Shown: in pieces, positions 17,345 through 27,583 of the stretch | Layout: each line of letters opens with the position of its first letter | How positions within the stretch are numbered: position 1 is the stretch's first letter | From: Caulobacteraceae bacterium | GTDB taxonomy: Bacteria > Pseudomonadota > Alphaproteobacteria > Caulobacterales > Caulobacteraceae | Assembly (NCBI GenBank): GCA_947475415.1 | Contig: CANJLH010000002.1 | Span: forward strand, 298,133-362,132 | Length of the DNA: 64,000 bases | Direction: 5' to 3' | Position numbers and translations under genes: made by a program | The notes under the pieces: model-generated | Told to the model about the DNA's origin: nothing | Databases searched by the model: none | What the model saw: the letters and a program-made list of their open reading frames with translations, nothing else

Positions 17345-18177
17345 TTCGCCTGGGTTCGGGCGGCTACCGCGCGGCCCTTTACGGCGGGAAGGGCCTTGGG
17401 GTAGCGCCGGTCAAATTCGCTCAGCATCTGGCAGGCGTCGGCGGGGCGCTTCAGGGCGATCAACTCGCGCGACAGCTCCACAAGCGCATCCGGCGCCCAG
17501 AGAGTCTGCGGCCAGCCGCGGATGGCGCCGATATAGGCCGTTGCGGCGTCGGCGTGGGCGGCGCGCACTGCCAGGGTCTTTCCGAGCCAATAGCGGGCCT
17601 CTGGCGCCTTTGGGGTCTCGCCAAAACGCGTGACATAGTCTTGCCAGGCGCCTTCGGCGGCGGCGTAGTCGCCGGTCATCATCTGTTGGCGGGCCTTGGC
17701 GAACAGTTCCGCGGCGCTCGGCGCGGCGGGCGCCGGCGTCGCCTCGGCGACCGGAGGGACCTCGGCCGGAGCCTGGGCCTGCGCGGCGCGCTGCTCGAGA
17801 ACCGTCACCCGGTCCACGAGCGCCTTATTCTGCGCCTCTGCGGCCTCATTGGCCCGGCGGGCCAGTTCGAGATCATGGGCGGCGCCTTCCAGCTGACCGT
17901 TCAGCCGAGTCAGCGTCGTTTCCAAGTCACGCACACGGCGTGTCAGTTCCTGCACCTGGAAGTCGGTTTCCGCAGGCTGGACCACCACCGGCTTTCCGAT
18001 GTCGCGCCCCTGGAAGACGATGGCGCGCAGCTCACGCACCACCTTCTCCATACGATCAAGCCGCTTGGCGTCGCGGACATCTAGGGGATCGTCGATCGGC
18101 GTCTGGGCGCTCGCCGCGCTAACCGACATTACAATGACGGCGAGCGCGGCGAACATGGACAGGGGTCGGAGGGTCAT
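17332..18177 (-). CDS. cpoB: Tol-Pal system coordinator CpoB (YbgF)
   Basis: The 281-residue periplasmic protein has a signal peptide ending near AASAQ, an N-terminal coiled-coil (residues about 40-130, MEKVVRELRAIVFQ and a heptad region to VTVLEQRAAQAQ), a Pro/Ala linker and C-terminal TPR repeats (ELFAKARQQMMTGDYAAAEG onward). CpoB links the Tol machine to peptidoglycan synthesis during constriction. It lies downstream of pal in the expected tol-pal order. Confidence 0.92.
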   Translation of the reverse strand: MTLRPLSMFAALAVIVMSVSAASAQTPIDDPLDVRDAKRLDRMEKVVRELRAIVFQGRDIGKPVVVQPAETDFQVQELTRRVRDLETTLTRLNGQLEGAAHDLELARRANEAAEAQNKALVDRVTVLEQRAAQAQAPAEVPPVAEATPAPAAPSAAELFAKARQQMMTGDYAAAEGAWQDYVTRFGETPKAPEARYWLGKTLAVRAAHADAATAYIGAIRGWPQTLWAPDALVELSRELIALKRPADACQMLSEFDRRYPKALPAVKGRAVAARTQAKCAA

Positions 18178-18233
18178 GGGCGGATCATTCCCTGAAGAGT
18201 TCTAGGTCCCGTCCGATCGAAAGCCAAAGCTGT

Positions 18234-18794
18234 CTAACGCGCGCCGGCGGTAAGCGCCGTGTGGGCGTTACGATTGCGCTGATAGGCTTCCTCGGAGGTG
18301 CCCCCGTCGATGGGTTGCTCTTTGCCGTAGGAAGCCGTCGATATCCGCGCCGCTGACACACCGCGGCTAACCAGGAAATCGCGGACCGAATTCGCGCGCC
18401 GGGCGCCGAGGGCGAGGTTGTATTCACGGGTGCCGCGTTCATCGGCATTGCCTTCGATTCGGATCTGGACCCCTGAATACCGCTGCAGCCAACCGGCCTG
18501 GGCCTCCAGGATAGGTTGGGCGTCGGCGCGTATGTCGAAGCTGTCAAAGTCGAAGTAGACCCGATCGCCGACATTAATGACGAAGTCCTGCGTCGACCCG
18601 GGGATCGGCCCGAGGGAAACTGGCGGAGGCGTTGTCGGGTTCGGCGGTGCGGGGACGGTCGGCGCGGTTGGCGTCGGCGCCGTTGGGCTGAGCGTCGGCT
18701 TGCGGTTAGTCTGGCAGGCGGCGAGAGCCAGGACGGCTAGCGCCGCCGCCGTGATCTTAAGTCCGTCTTTGGTGCTGAAGCTGGTGATCGCCAT
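18234..18794 (-). CDS. pal: Peptidoglycan-associated lipoprotein Pal
   Basis: The 186-residue outer-membrane lipoprotein has lipobox LAAC (Cys27), a Pro/Thr-rich linker, then an OmpA-like domain with YFDFDSFDIRADA, IEGNADERGTREYNLALG and RANSVRDFL. These are the Pal peptidoglycan (meso-DAP) binding signatures. It anchors the outer membrane to the cell wall and interacts with TolB. The ATG at 18794 has AGGAGA eight bases upstream; the longer frame from 18863 lacks support. Confidence 0.96.
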   Translation of the reverse strand: MAITSFSTKDGLKITAAALAVLALAACQTNRKPTLSPTAPTPTAPTVPAPPNPTTPPPVSLGPIPGSTQDFVINVGDRVYFDFDSFDIRADAQPILEAQAGWLQRYSGVQIRIEGNADERGTREYNLALGARRANSVRDFLVSRGVSAARISTASYGKEQPIDGGTSEEAYQRNRNAHTALTAGAR

Positions 18795-18899
18795 GCTGGC
18801 ATCTCCTGTTGCAAGTAATGAAGACCAAAGCGCCGGTCGTCCGGTGGGACAACCTACCAGCAATCTTGATCTTGGGCACGATTCACGAAGGTTGATGTA

Positions 18900-20219
18900 T
18901 CAGTTGAGCAGCGGCGACCAGGCCGGGTCCGACCCGGAGCCCTGGCGGGCGCTGGGACGCAGAATCCGGCCCGTGACATCCACCGTCCACAGGCGCGGCG
19001 CGCCGCCAGAAGTCTCGCGGAAGAACATCAGCACCCGGCCGTTTGGCGCCCAAGTCGGGCCCTCGTCCAGATAACTGGTGGTCAAAATACGCTCACCTGA
19101 GCCGTCCGGCCGCATGACACCGATATGGAACGCGCCCCCAACCTGCTTGGTGAAGGCGATGAATTCACCTGTGGGGCTCCAGACCGGAGTTGTATAGCGG
19201 CCCTGGCCAAACGAAATGCGCCGGGGCGAGGCGCCATCGGCGCCCATGATGTAGAGCTGTGGACTGCCGCCGCGGTCGGAATTGAAGACGATCTGGTTTC
19301 CATCCGGCGAAAATGACGGCGAGGTGTCGATGGCCGGGTCGGCGGTAAGCCGGCTGGAGCCGCGGCTGTGCAGGTTCATGACAAAGATGTCGCTGTTTCC
19401 GCCGCGCTCCGCCGAAAAAGCCACCCGGCTCCCGTCTGGGGAAAACCGCGGGGAAAACGTCATTCCACCGAACTGGCCAAGTTTCTCGCGGCGGGCTGTT
19501 TCCAGGTTCAAGAGGTAGATGGAAGATCCCTCTGGGCGCAACTCGGTGTAGGTCAGTTCCTGGCTGGTGGGCGAGAACCTGGGCGTCATAACGATAAAGC
19601 CGCCGTCGGTGAGGTAGGTGGGATTGGCGCCGTCCTGATCCATGATCGCCAGCCGGGTCACCCGTTTCGTGCGTGTCCCGCTTTCGGCCACGAACGCGAC
19701 CCGGGTGTCAAAATAGCCTTTCTCACCTGTGAGCCGCTCATAGACCGCGTCGGAGATCTTGTGGGCGATGCGCCGCCAGTTCTCGGGGCTGGCGGTGAAC
19801 TGCAGGCCCAGCAACTGTTGTTCGGAAAACACGTCCCAGAGCCGGAAGTCGACCCGCAGGCGACCGCCCTCATCCACCACCGCGCCATTGATCAGGGCTT
19901 GGGCGTTGATCGCCTTCCAGTCCGGGAACCGGGGCTGGATCGTCACGTTGAGGTCGCGTTCGATGAAGGCGTTGGGGTCGATGGGCCTGAAAAGGCCAGA
20001 ACTTTCCAGGTTGGAGGTGATCACCTGGGCGATCTGGGCGCCGATCTGGCCACCGCTCATGGCCGGGACGGCGATGGGCAATGGCTGGACATCGCCGCGG
20101 TTCACGTCGACCTCGATCTCGGCGCGCGCGGGATGACCGAAAAATCCGGCGCACAACAGGGTGAGCGCTGCGAGCGCTGCAGTCAGGACGTTGCGCCTCA
20201 TGTCGGAAATCATCCCCAT
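18900..20219 (-). CDS. tolB: Tol-Pal system beta-propeller protein TolB
   Basis: The periplasmic TolB has an N-terminal signal peptide ([20 protein letters not shown]), a TolB N-terminal domain ([18 protein letters not shown]) and a C-terminal six-bladed propeller with repeated SPRFSPDG / [18 protein letters not shown] units. It binds Pal and mediates Tol energy transfer. Several starts are possible (TTG 20228, ATG 20219, 20213 and 20201). GAGG overlapping the tolA end favours 20219 or 20213; the signal peptide itself begins at 20201. Confidence 0.93.
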   Translation of the reverse strand: MGMISDMRRNVLTAALAALTLLCAGFFGHPARAEIEVDVNRGDVQPLPIAVPAMSGGQIGAQIAQVITSNLESSGLFRPIDPNAFIERDLNVTIQPRFPDWKAINAQALINGAVVDEGGRLRVDFRLWDVFSEQQLLGLQFTASPENWRRIAHKISDAVYERLTGEKGYFDTRVAFVAESGTRTKRVTRLAIMDQDGANPTYLTDGGFIVMTPRFSPTSQELTYTELRPEGSSIYLLNLETARREKLGQFGGMTFSPRFSPDGSRVAFSAERGGNSDIFVMNLHSRGSSRLTADPAIDTSPSFSPDGNQIVFNSDRGGSPQLYIMGADGASPRRISFGQGRYTTPVWSPTGEFIAFTKQVGGAFHIGVMRPDGSGERILTTSYLDEGPTWAPNGRVLMFFRETSGGAPRLWTVDVTGRILRPSARQGSGSDPAWSPLLN

Positions 20220-20224
20220 GATCC

Positions 20225-21088
20225 TCAAGAACAGGCCTCCCGGGCGTTGAATCTTACAGCAACTCGCTGGCCATAGAATTCGGGCGGCAGACTGCGGAAT
20301 GGCGAAGCGGCATAGACGGCGCGGATCGCGCGCTCCGCCGCCGCCTGAACCACGGCGTTGGCGGAACGTTCATCGCCACCTGCGCTCACATCCCCCGTCA
20401 CCTGCCCGTTTGTCCCGATGGTGAAGGTGACCCGCAGCCGCACTTCGCGCCCGCCATCCACCTCGCAGTTGGGATTCCAGCGCCGCTGAAGCTCGTCGCT
20501 GAGCCCGGCGACCGCTGCGGCGCTCAGGCCTGCGCCGACCGCGGGGCGAGCCTGGGCGGCGGTTTCCGGCCGGGGCGCGGGTCCCTTCGGCGCGGCGGAC
20601 TTGGGCGCCCCGCCGCCCGCCTTGGCGGATTTCGACACGCTGGCCAGCAACTTGTCGAGGTCGACCTCCTGGCGTGGCATTGGTTTGGCGGTGGGAGCCG
20701 GCTGGGCGGGTTTCGCAACCGGTGTGGGCGTCGGCTTAGCCACCGCCTGATTCGGCAAGGCCTTTGGCGCAGGTGTGGGCTTGGCCACCGACGTAGGTCT
20801 GGGGGCGGGAGGTTCCGGCGCGGGGGTCGGAGCCGGCGGCTGCAGTGGCGTCAGCGGTTCAGGCTCGGGCGTCGCAGCGAACTGCGGTTCGGGCGCCTCC
20901 ATCGCGGGGCGCACGTCCGTCGTGGGGGCGTTGGCGACGATTGTCACCGGAACCACCGTCCCCACCTTCAACTCCCGACTCCAGGGCCAGGAAATCAGCA
21001 GGATCGCCGCTAGGCCAGCGTGCAGCAGCGCGGAGCCGGCCAGGGCGGGCGTCAGGCTTTCCCGTTCGCGGGTCACAGCGAAGCTCAC
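20225..21088 (-). CDS. tolA: Tol-Pal system protein TolA
   Basis: The 287-residue protein has one N-terminal transmembrane helix (residues about 17-36), a long Pro/Ala/Lys-rich periplasmic stalk (residues 60-190) and a C-terminal TolA/TonB-like domain ([47 protein letters not shown]). The stalk is a Pro-Ala type rather than the long helical type of E. coli. The GTG start overlaps tolR by four bases (GTGA). Confidence 0.92.
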   Translation of the reverse strand: MSFAVTRERESLTPALAGSALLHAGLAAILLISWPWSRELKVGTVVPVTIVANAPTTDVRPAMEAPEPQFAATPEPEPLTPLQPPAPTPAPEPPAPRPTSVAKPTPAPKALPNQAVAKPTPTPVAKPAQPAPTAKPMPRQEVDLDKLLASVSKSAKAGGGAPKSAAPKGPAPRPETAAQARPAVGAGLSAAAVAGLSDELQRRWNPNCEVDGGREVRLRVTFTIGTNGQVTGDVSAGGDERSANAVVQAAAERAIRAVYAASPFRSLPPEFYGQRVAVRFNAREACS

Positions 21089-21579
21089 GCGGGGGGCGGC
21101 CTTTCGACCTTACCGGAGGAGGGGCCGCCGGTATCTGTGATCAGATTGATGGAAGTGAACCCCGAAGTGGATAATGAGGCCATCACCCGGGCAACAATCT
21201 CATAGGCCGCGCGCCCGTCAGCACGGACATAGATCGGTTTTCCGGTCTCGCCCTTCGCCAAGGCGACCAGACGCGGGGAGAGCTGTTCGAAGGCGGCCGG
21301 CTTGTCCTGGATAAATAGGGAACCATCGGCGCGGATCGACACGGTGAGCGGCTCCGACTGATCCTCCATGGCGCCGGCCTCGGTCTTGGGCAACTCCACG
21401 GGGACGCCGACGGTGAGCAGGGGCGCCGAGATCATGAAGATGATCAGCAGCACCAGCATTACGTCCACCAGGGGCGTGACGTTGATCTCGGCCAGTGCGC
21501 CGCGCCGGCCACGGCCATAGCGGCGCCGGCGGCGTGCATTGGTCTGGGCGGCGAAGGCGTCGTGGGCGGATAGCGCCAT
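21085..21579 (-). CDS. tolR: Tol-Pal proton channel protein TolR
   Basis: The 164-residue ExbD/TolR protein has one transmembrane helix with the conserved proton-channel Asp ([18 protein letters not shown]) and a periplasmic domain ending in a flexible Pro-rich tail. An Arg-rich cytoplasmic stretch ([13 protein letters not shown]) precedes the helix. It forms the proton motor with TolQ and lies three bases after tolQ. Confidence 0.95.
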   Translation of the reverse strand: MALSAHDAFAAQTNARRRRRYGRGRRGALAEINVTPLVDVMLVLLIIFMISAPLLTVGVPVELPKTEAGAMEDQSEPLTVSIRADGSLFIQDKPAAFEQLSPRLVALAKGETGKPIYVRADGRAAYEIVARVMASLSTSGFTSINLITDTGGPSSGKVERPPPA

Positions 21580-21582
21580 GGC

Positions 21583-22284
21583 TCAGACCCGCTCCGAGAG
21601 CCGCCGCTGGATGGCGGTGGCCAAGTCATCGGCGAAACTCTCCAGGCGGCCGGAGAACTTGCCCGCATCGGTGGAGAACTTGTTGTAGGCGATATAGGCG
21701 GGGATCGCGGCGGCAAGGCCAATAGCGGTGGCGAACAGGGCCTCGGCGATGGCCGGGGCGACCACGGCCAGGTTGGTGTTCTTCTGGATCGCGATGGCCT
21801 GGAAGGCGTGCATGATGCCCCAGACCGTTCCGAACAATCCGATGAAGGGCGAAGCGGTGGCGACAATCGCCAAGAGGCCAAGCCCCTTTTCCACCCGCTG
21901 GCTTTCCCGGGCGATGTGGGAGTCCAGCACCCGGTCGATCCGTTGAATTAGAAAGGCCGCTTGACTGTCGGTGGGGGTTCCGCGGGCGCGGCTGTCACGC
22001 CATTCACGCAGAGCGGCCTGTAGCATCCGGGGCAGGGCATGTTTGGGATCTTCGCCGGCCTCAGCGGAGATATCCTCCATTGTGCGCCCGGTGGCGAGCT
22101 TGGCTTCGAAACTGTCGGCCTGACGGTTCAGGCTCATAAACCGGATCGCCTTGTCGATGATCACCGCCCAGGACCAGAGAGAGGCCGCGGCCAAACCTAG
22201 CATAACCAGTTTGGCGACCCAGGTCGCCCGCAGGAACAGGCTGAGCGCGTTGAAGCTATCGGGACTAAGCGCAGCGGGGTCCAT
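21583..22284 (-). CDS. tolQ: Tol-Pal proton channel protein TolQ
   Basis: The 233-residue ExbB/TolQ protein has three transmembrane helices (about 18-42, 135-158 and 170-192), with the typical [20 protein letters not shown] and [16 protein letters not shown] segments. It is the motor subunit that powers TolA. The ATG at 22284 gives the usual family length; the open frame extends to 22389, but that part is not conserved. It sits 76 bases after ybgC. Confidence 0.95.
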   Translation of the reverse strand: MDPAALSPDSFNALSLFLRATWVAKLVMLGLAAASLWSWAVIIDKAIRFMSLNRQADSFEAKLATGRTMEDISAEAGEDPKHALPRMLQAALREWRDSRARGTPTDSQAAFLIQRIDRVLDSHIARESQRVEKGLGLLAIVATASPFIGLFGTVWGIMHAFQAIAIQKNTNLAVVAPAIAEALFATAIGLAAAIPAYIAYNKFSTDAGKFSGRLESFADDLATAIQRRLSERV

Positions 22285-22360
22285 TCGGCGAACAAGCTCC
22301 AGCGTAACAGGCGCGACGCGCCGAAATGGAGCGTCCCGGTGGCGAACATATGGCGTAGGG

Positions 22361-22798
22361 TTAAAAAAGCTTCTGCTGGAGCGCTTCACGCATTTGTTTT
22401 GATGGCCGGTGGGGGCGTCCGTCGGCGCCGATGACGGCGACCTCCACCCTGGCTTGGGCGATCAGATCTTCACCGCGGACGATCTTCTGGTCGACCACCA
22501 TGAGGGCCCCTTTCATTGCGCTCATGGTGGTGCACACCTCAAGGGCGTCATCGATGGCCGCCGGACGACGGTAGTCGATTTCGAGCCGCACCACGGCGAA
22601 AGCCAGCGGCGGTGCTGCGGACTTCATTGCAGTGTGGCCAATGCCGATCAGGCGCAGGGCGTCGGTCCGGCCACGCTCAAAATACCTCACATGTGCGCCG
22701 TGGAAGACGACCCCGGTGAAATCGGTATCCTCGTAATAGACCCGTACGGGCAGGCGGTGCTCGCGGCCATGCCATTCGCCGGCGGCGGGCGTGGTCAT
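22361..22798 (-). CDS. ybgC: Tol-Pal-associated acyl-CoA thioesterase YbgC
   Basis: This 145-residue hot-dog-fold thioesterase has the 4-hydroxybenzoyl-CoA thioesterase-type motif [27 protein letters not shown], of which [10 protein letters not shown] carries the catalytic Asp. YbgC hydrolyses acyl-CoA or acyl-ACP and sits in tol-pal operons of most proteobacteria. It overlaps ruvB by four bases (ATGA), joining ruvCAB and tol-pal into one run of genes. Confidence 0.93.
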   Translation of the reverse strand: MTTPAAGEWHGREHRLPVRVYYEDTDFTGVVFHGAHVRYFERGRTDALRLIGIGHTAMKSAAPPLAFAVVRLEIDYRRPAAIDDALEVCTTMSAMKGALMVVDQKIVRGEDLIAQARVEVAVIGADGRPHRPSKQMREALQQKLF

Positions 22799-23829
22799 GC
22801 TTCGTCCTCAAACAGCGCGCCCTGGCCCTTGGGCGCGGCTGGGGGTTCGGTGAGACCCAGGTGGGCGTAGGCCTTGGCGCAGGCCATGCGGCCCCGCGGC
22901 GTGCGCTGAATGAATCCTTGCTGCATCAGGAACGGCTCTATCACGTCCTCTACCGCGTCCCGGGCCTCGGCGATGGCGTAAGCCAGGGTTTCCACACCGG
23001 CCGGCCCGCCAGCGTAGTTTTCCACCAGCGCCCGCAGGTAGCGGCGGTCCAGGGAGTCCAATCCCGCCTCATCGACCTCCAGCCGAGCGAGCGCCCGGGC
23101 GGCGGTCTTGCGCCCGACCTGGGTTTCCCCATCGGCCTCGGCGAAATCACGCACGCGCCGCAACAGGCGGCCGGCCACCCGTGGCGTTCCCCGCGCCCGT
23201 GCGGCGATCTCGGCCGCGCCATCCGCGTCGAGCACCACCCCCAGCTTGGAGGCGGCTTGGGTGAGGACAGCCTGCAGTTCAGTGGGGGTATAGAACTCGA
23301 GCCGCAGCGGAATGCCGAATCGGTCGCGCAGGGGTGTGGCCAGCAGTCCCGCGCGCGTGGTGGCGGCCACCAGGGTGAAGGGGGCAAGGTCGATGCGGAT
23401 GGACCGCGCTGACGGCCCGTCGCCGATCATCAGGTCCAGTACATGGTCCTCCATGGCGGGATAGAGGATCTCCTCCACATTGGCGGCCAAGCGGTGGATC
23501 TCGTCGATGAACAACACGTCACGGGGTTCAAGGTTCGTGAGGATGGCGGCCAGGTCGCTGGCCTTGGCGAGCACCGGTCCGGAGGTGGCGCGAAAGTTGA
23601 CGCCGAGCTCGCGGGCGACGATCTGGGCCAGGGTGGTCTTGCCCAGGCCGGGCGGGCCGAACAGCAGTACGTGGTCCAGCGCCTCGCCTCGGGCGCGGGC
23701 GCCGTCGATGAACACCTTGAGGTTCGCCTTGATCGGCGCCTGACCCACGAACTCAGCCAAGGTCTGGGGCCGCATCGCCTTGTCGGACCCCTCAAAGGGC
23801 GCGGGTTCGCCGGAGACCAATCGCGTCAT
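22795..23829 (-). CDS. ruvB: Holliday junction branch migration ATPase RuvB
   Basis: The 344-residue AAA+ motor has Walker A GPPGLGKT, Walker [10 protein letters not shown], sensor-1 [10 protein letters not shown], and a C-terminal winged helix ([20 protein letters not shown]). With RuvA it drives branch migration of Holliday junctions. It overlaps ruvA and ybgC by four bases each, and the operon carries an SOS box before ruvC. Confidence 0.98.
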   Translation of the reverse strand: MTRLVSGEPAPFEGSDKAMRPQTLAEFVGQAPIKANLKVFIDGARARGEALDHVLLFGPPGLGKTTLAQIVARELGVNFRATSGPVLAKASDLAAILTNLEPRDVLFIDEIHRLAANVEEILYPAMEDHVLDLMIGDGPSARSIRIDLAPFTLVAATTRAGLLATPLRDRFGIPLRLEFYTPTELQAVLTQAASKLGVVLDADGAAEIAARARGTPRVAGRLLRRVRDFAEADGETQVGRKTAARALARLEVDEAGLDSLDRRYLRALVENYAGGPAGVETLAYAIAEARDAVEDVIEPFLMQQGFIQRTPRGRMACAKAYAHLGLTEPPAAPKGQGALFEDEA

Positions 23830-24443
23830 CGCCCAAGATCCTGCAGGGCGGCCTTGATCAGCGCCGGGACACCTGCGTCTTCACCGAGTCGCAAACTTGC
23901 CTGCTCCACAACCCGCCGGGCGGCCGGTTCCACCACGCCCAGACCCATGAGCGCCGCCACGGCCTCCCCAGCCGCGGAAGGCGGCGGCGCGGCGGCGGCC
24001 AGCGCCTCGGCTTGAAAGGCGGCGACGGAGCCGGCCTCGGTGAGCGGCTTGTCCTTAAGCTCCGTGACGATACGCAGGGCGAGTTTCGGGCCGACCCCCT
24101 GGGCCCGCGCCACCAAGCCCTTGTCGCCCCGGGCCGCAGCGTCCGCCAGTTCGGCAGGGGATAAGACGTCCAGCACCCCCAGCGCGGCCTTCGGCCCTAC
24201 ACCCTGGATGGCTTGCAGGGTCACAAAGGCCCGGCGCTCATCCCGGCTCAGAAACCCATAGAGGCGCATTCCGAGCGATTCCGACCACTGGGTCTCCACA
24301 TGCAGCAGGGTCTCATCGCCGAGCGCAGGCAGGCGCGCCAGGGTGCGCGCGCCGCAGCGAACCACATAGCCGACGCCGGCTACGTCGATCAGGGCGTCCT
24401 CCTCGGCGACCTCAGCGACAACTCCGCGCAGACGGCCGATCAT
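23826..24443 (-). CDS. ruvA: Holliday junction binding protein RuvA
   Basis: The 205-residue protein has the N-terminal OB-fold ([20 protein letters not shown]), two helix-hairpin-helix motifs ([37 protein letters not shown]) and a C-terminal domain that contacts RuvB ([20 protein letters not shown]). It binds the four-way junction as a tetramer and overlaps ruvC and ruvB. Confidence 0.97.
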   Translation of the reverse strand: MIGRLRGVVAEVAEEDALIDVAGVGYVVRCGARTLARLPALGDETLLHVETQWSESLGMRLYGFLSRDERRAFVTLQAIQGVGPKAALGVLDVLSPAELADAAARGDKGLVARAQGVGPKLALRIVTELKDKPLTEAGSVAAFQAEALAAAAPPPSAAGEAVAALMGLGVVEPAARRVVEQASLRLGEDAGVPALIKAALQDLGR

Positions 24444-24946
24444 GCGGCGCTTCCCAAGACTCGCGCCCGACGGGCGTGGGCGTGGGTGATGGCGACCGCC
24501 AGGGCGTCGGCCGCATCGGCCTTCACGTCTCCCGCCGCCGGGATCAGCCGACGCACCATGAAGGCCACCTGGTCCTTCTGCGCCTGTCCGACGCCGACGA
24601 CAGCCTTCTTGACCACCTTCGCAGCATATTCGGCCACTAGCAGGCCGGCGCGCGCTGGCGCGATCATGACCGCTGCACGGGCGTGCCCAAGCTTGAGCGC
24701 GGAGCTGGCGTTGTTGGCCATGAAGGTTTCTTCCACCGCCGCCTCGTGGGGTGCGTGAATTTCAATGATCGCGGTGATCGCATCGAACAGGGCCAGGAGG
24801 CGTTCGGCGAAGGCTAGGGTCTCGTCGGGCGCGATCACGCCATGGGCGACGTGGGACAGCCGTGAACCGGCGATATCGACCACACCCCAACCGGTGCGCC
24901 GTAGTCCGGGATCAAGGCCCAGGATGCGAACGGGGAGGGGCGTCAT
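24440..24946 (-). CDS. ruvC: Holliday junction resolvase RuvC
   Basis: The 168-residue endonuclease begins [18 protein letters not shown], with the first catalytic Asp in GLDPG. The remaining acidic residues are in AAVEETFM and in [17 protein letters not shown]. It cuts Holliday junctions symmetrically. It is the first gene of the ruvCAB run; a LexA box 24 bases before its start indicates DNA-damage induction. Its own Shine-Dalgarno is poor. Confidence 0.97.
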   Translation of the reverse strand: MTPLPVRILGLDPGLRRTGWGVVDIAGSRLSHVAHGVIAPDETLAFAERLLALFDAITAIIEIHAPHEAAVEETFMANNASSALKLGHARAAVMIAPARAGLLVAEYAAKVVKKAVVGVGQAQKDQVAFMVRRLIPAAGDVKADAADALAVAITHAHARRARVLGSAA

Positions 24947-24969
24947 GACCGGGGCGACTCACGTTGCGC

Positions 24970-24984
24970 GTTCAGCTTATGTTC
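24970..24984 (-). promoter_or_regulatory. LexA (SOS) box GTTC-N7-GTTC
   Basis: GTTCAGCTTATGTTC matches the alphaproteobacterial LexA operator GTTC-N7-GTTC exactly. It ends 23 bases before the ruvC start codon, where it would cover the promoter. In Caulobacter the ruvCAB operon is a known SOS regulon member, which supports the call. Confidence 0.85.
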
Positions 24985-25046
24985 TTAACCTGCGCAGGAG
25001 TCGGGGGAAATGGGTTAATGATAGGTGAAGACGCCATCGCACGGCC

Positions 25047-25361
25047 TCACGCCGTGACCGCCTGAATGACCTCGAATCCTTCGAAATTCGGGTGGCCGGC
25101 ATAGATCGGCTTGGCGGAACCGGCGTCGCGGTGTGCGAGACGGAAGGCCTCTGACTTAGTCCAGGCCTCGAACGCAGCGCGGGAGTCCCAGACGGAATGT
25201 GAGGAATAAAGCGCATGATCGTCGGTCTTTGGCCCGCGCAGCAGGTGGAACGATTGAAATCCCGGCACGCCCTTCAGGTGCGTATCCCGCGATAACCAGA
25301 TCTCCTCGAAGGCGGCCTCCTGGCCGGGCAACACTTTGAAGCGGTTCATGGCGATGAACAT
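25047..25361 (-). CDS. IsdG-type heme-degrading monooxygenase (ABM fold)
   Basis: The 104-residue protein has the antibiotic-biosynthesis-monooxygenase (ferredoxin-like dimeric) fold and starts MFIAMNRFKVLPGQEAAFEE. Asn6, Trp67 and His77 line up with the Asn-Trp-His triad of IsdG/IsdI heme oxygenases, and the SEAFRLAHRDAG segment around His77 matches. It likely opens heme in the cytoplasm to release iron. No heme uptake genes are adjacent; the neighbours are a bicupin and a P450. An alternative start at Met5 would remove most of the first strand. Confidence 0.78.
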   Translation of the reverse strand: MFIAMNRFKVLPGQEAAFEEIWLSRDTHLKGVPGFQSFHLLRGPKTDDHALYSSHSVWDSRAAFEAWTKSEAFRLAHRDAGSAKPIYAGHPNFEGFEVIQAVTA

Positions 25362-25400
25362 GGATGACTCCGTAACTTGCGCCGTCGTGCGCAGACTTGA

Positions 25401-26180
25401 TCAGGCGACGCCCACCGGCTGCGAGCGGGACAGCCCCCTTAGCAGGAGATCCCGCTCATCCTGTGGCGGGCGTGAGCCGTCACCCACAACATAAACCGGC
25501 GTGGCAGGGCGGAAATTGATGAAGGAAAGCCCCGGTTCGCCACAGGTGAAACCGTAGTGGGTCTCAGCATCGACCGCGAGAACCGCCCCGCGCCCGTATC
25601 CTAGCCGGCCGAGCTTGATCTCGCCGGAGGTGACGACGATGATCTCGTCTTCGGTATGGAAATGCCGGTCGGTCTTTAGGCCCGCCGGCAATTGGTTACC
25701 GTGCAGCCACACCTCACAGGTCGGGCAGGATGCGTCCGCCCACAAGGCGCGGCCCACATGGTGCTTCACGTCTAGCCCGCGCAGCACCCGCGCGCCGCAA
25801 AGGACATGGGAGCGGCCCCCCGATCGGGATGCCGGATGCGGATAGTCTTCCGGGCGGTGGAAATGAAGGACGATGGCGGGTTCGTCGCCGGCCTCAATAA
25901 CGCCTTTGCCGTTGTGCTCGACCACAAAGGCCTCGTCGACGCGGATCGGTTGGCGGTCCGCGCTGACCATGCCTTCCCAGACATAGACCAGGTGATCTTG
26001 CACGGGTGCGTCCCAGGACAGACTGGCGCCTGGCGAGAGTTCATGAACCCAAAGGTAGAGCGGCCGGTCGTCGCCGGTCACCACCGGACGTGTCACGACC
26101 TCGCCCCGAACGGCCACGCCTGCGTTGGCGGGCGTCGGGCCCGTCGGGGCGTCTTCAATCTTCGCAACTACCGAGGCCAT
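25401..26180 (-). CDS. Bicupin-domain protein
   Basis: The 259-residue protein seems to hold two cupin barrels: an N-terminal one (about residues 35-125, with WEGMVSADRQPIRVDEAFVV and LHFHRPED) and a C-terminal one (about 155-245). The C-terminal barrel has the metal motif DRHFHTEDEIIVVTSGEIKLG, where His-x-His...Glu would bind a metal. Function is unknown; dioxygenase or isomerase roles are possible. The ATG at 26180 has AGGGAGC seven bases upstream. It lies between the P450 and the heme monooxygenase on the same strand. Confidence 0.7.
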   Translation of the reverse strand: MASVVAKIEDAPTGPTPANAGVAVRGEVVTRPVVTGDDRPLYLWVHELSPGASLSWDAPVQDHLVYVWEGMVSADRQPIRVDEAFVVEHNGKGVIEAGDEPAIVLHFHRPEDYPHPASRSGGRSHVLCGARVLRGLDVKHHVGRALWADASCPTCEVWLHGNQLPAGLKTDRHFHTEDEIIVVTSGEIKLGRLGYGRGAVLAVDAETHYGFTCGEPGLSFINFRPATPVYVVGDGSRPPQDERDLLLRGLSRSQPVGVA

Positions 26181-26256
26181 AGGGCGCTCCCTACTTTGAA
26201 GTCGGAACGTTCCAAGCCTCGACCGTCGCGCAGCCCGCGTCAACGGTTGGTGAGTA

Positions 26257-27495
26257 TTAGTCCCATTCCAGGGGCAGCGCCTGGAGCGACATGACGCCAG
26301 CGCCATCTGAAATCAGTTCTGCGCCGTGCTTAAGGCGGAACGCGGGAATAGCCTTCAGCCATTCCTCAAGGGCGATCACGGCCTCGCGGCGGGCAAGGTG
26401 AGAGCCGATGCAACGGTGCGGCCCATAGCCAAAAGCCGCATGACGGTTGGACGGACGCTCGAAGTCGATCTCCGCCGGGTGTGCGAACTCGTCCGGGTCC
26501 CGGCTGGCCGAAGTCATGGGCATAGACACGTAGTCGCCGGCCTTCAACTGCATGCCGGCGACCTCGACGTCCTTTGCAACGAGGCGCCCGGTGGTGACCA
26601 CCGAATGGGCGCGGATCAATTCTTCAACCGCGTCGGGGATTAACTCCGGCCTGGCGCGCAACTTCGCCTGATTCTCGGGGTTCTGCGCCAGATGCTTGAA
26701 GACGTAGGACAATGTGCTGGTGACCGTGTCGAGGCCGCCGATGAACAACATGAAACAAATGCCCATCACCTCGTCCGGCGTGCATGGGCGACCGTCGACC
26801 TGGGCCTGGACCGCGAAAGAGATCAGGTCATCTGTGGGAGTCTTGCGGCGATCCTCGATTTCGTTTCGCAAATAGTCGCGAAGCCGGCGCACCGACTCGA
26901 CCTGCGAGCCGTCCTTAGGGTGGAGAATCCCTTCCTCGATCTCGACGAGTTCGTCGATGCGATCCAGCGGCAGGCCCATCAACTCCAGAAAAATCGACAC
27001 CGGAAACGCCCGGGCGAAGGCGTGAATGAACTCACAGCCCTTCTGTGTCGCGAGCGGGGCGATGAGTTCCCTTGCGCGTTCGCGCACCTTCACCTCCAGC
27101 GCGGCCATGCGTTTGGGCGAAAAGATCGGGTTCATCAGCGTTCGGAAATGCCCGTGCTCAGGCGGGTCCATATCGGTAGGCACGAGCTTCCAGCTGTCGC
27201 CAACCATCTTTCCCATGGCCCGAGTTCCACCGCTGCGGAAGGTCTCGGGATCCTGCAGGATGCGGCGGATATCTTCGGCGTGGGTGAATACCCAGTCGCC
27301 GGCGGCGCCAGTGGCGGGGTGCCGTGGCAGCGGCGTGTAGAACACCCGGCGCTGGGCTCTGATTTCATCCCAACGCTTTTGCGGGTTGGCGCGGAACCCA
27401 GGATCATTGTGAAAATCGAACGCGAACACCGCTTCGGGCGGCACGTGCGCCGGAACAGGATTAGCCCTACGGGTGACGACTTCGGCCTCGGACAT
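26257..27495 (-). CDS. Cytochrome P450
   Basis: The 412-residue soluble bacterial P450 has the I-helix GGLDT (253-257), ExxR in the K helix (Glu292-Arg295) and the heme-binding loop FGYGPHRCIG with axial Cys362. It would hydroxylate a hydrophobic substrate using ferredoxin electrons; no ferredoxin or reductase gene is nearby. The I-helix and heme loop fit the class I CYP families common in Caulobacterales and Sphingomonads, but the subfamily cannot be named from sequence alone. Confidence 0.93.
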   Translation of the reverse strand: MSEAEVVTRRANPVPAHVPPEAVFAFDFHNDPGFRANPQKRWDEIRAQRRVFYTPLPRHPATGAAGDWVFTHAEDIRRILQDPETFRSGGTRAMGKMVGDSWKLVPTDMDPPEHGHFRTLMNPIFSPKRMAALEVKVRERARELIAPLATQKGCEFIHAFARAFPVSIFLELMGLPLDRIDELVEIEEGILHPKDGSQVESVRRLRDYLRNEIEDRRKTPTDDLISFAVQAQVDGRPCTPDEVMGICFMLFIGGLDTVTSTLSYVFKHLAQNPENQAKLRARPELIPDAVEELIRAHSVVTTGRLVAKDVEVAGMQLKAGDYVSMPMTSASRDPDEFAHPAEIDFERPSNRHAAFGYGPHRCIGSHLARREAVIALEEWLKAIPAFRLKHGAELISDGAGVMSLQALPLEWD

Positions 27496-27583
27496 CTAAT
27501 CGCGCCTCATCCAGATGGCTTTGAATATACACTAGGTCCGCCGGGGGGCGGCGCCAAACTTCGTAGATCACCCGAGGCGGGGT

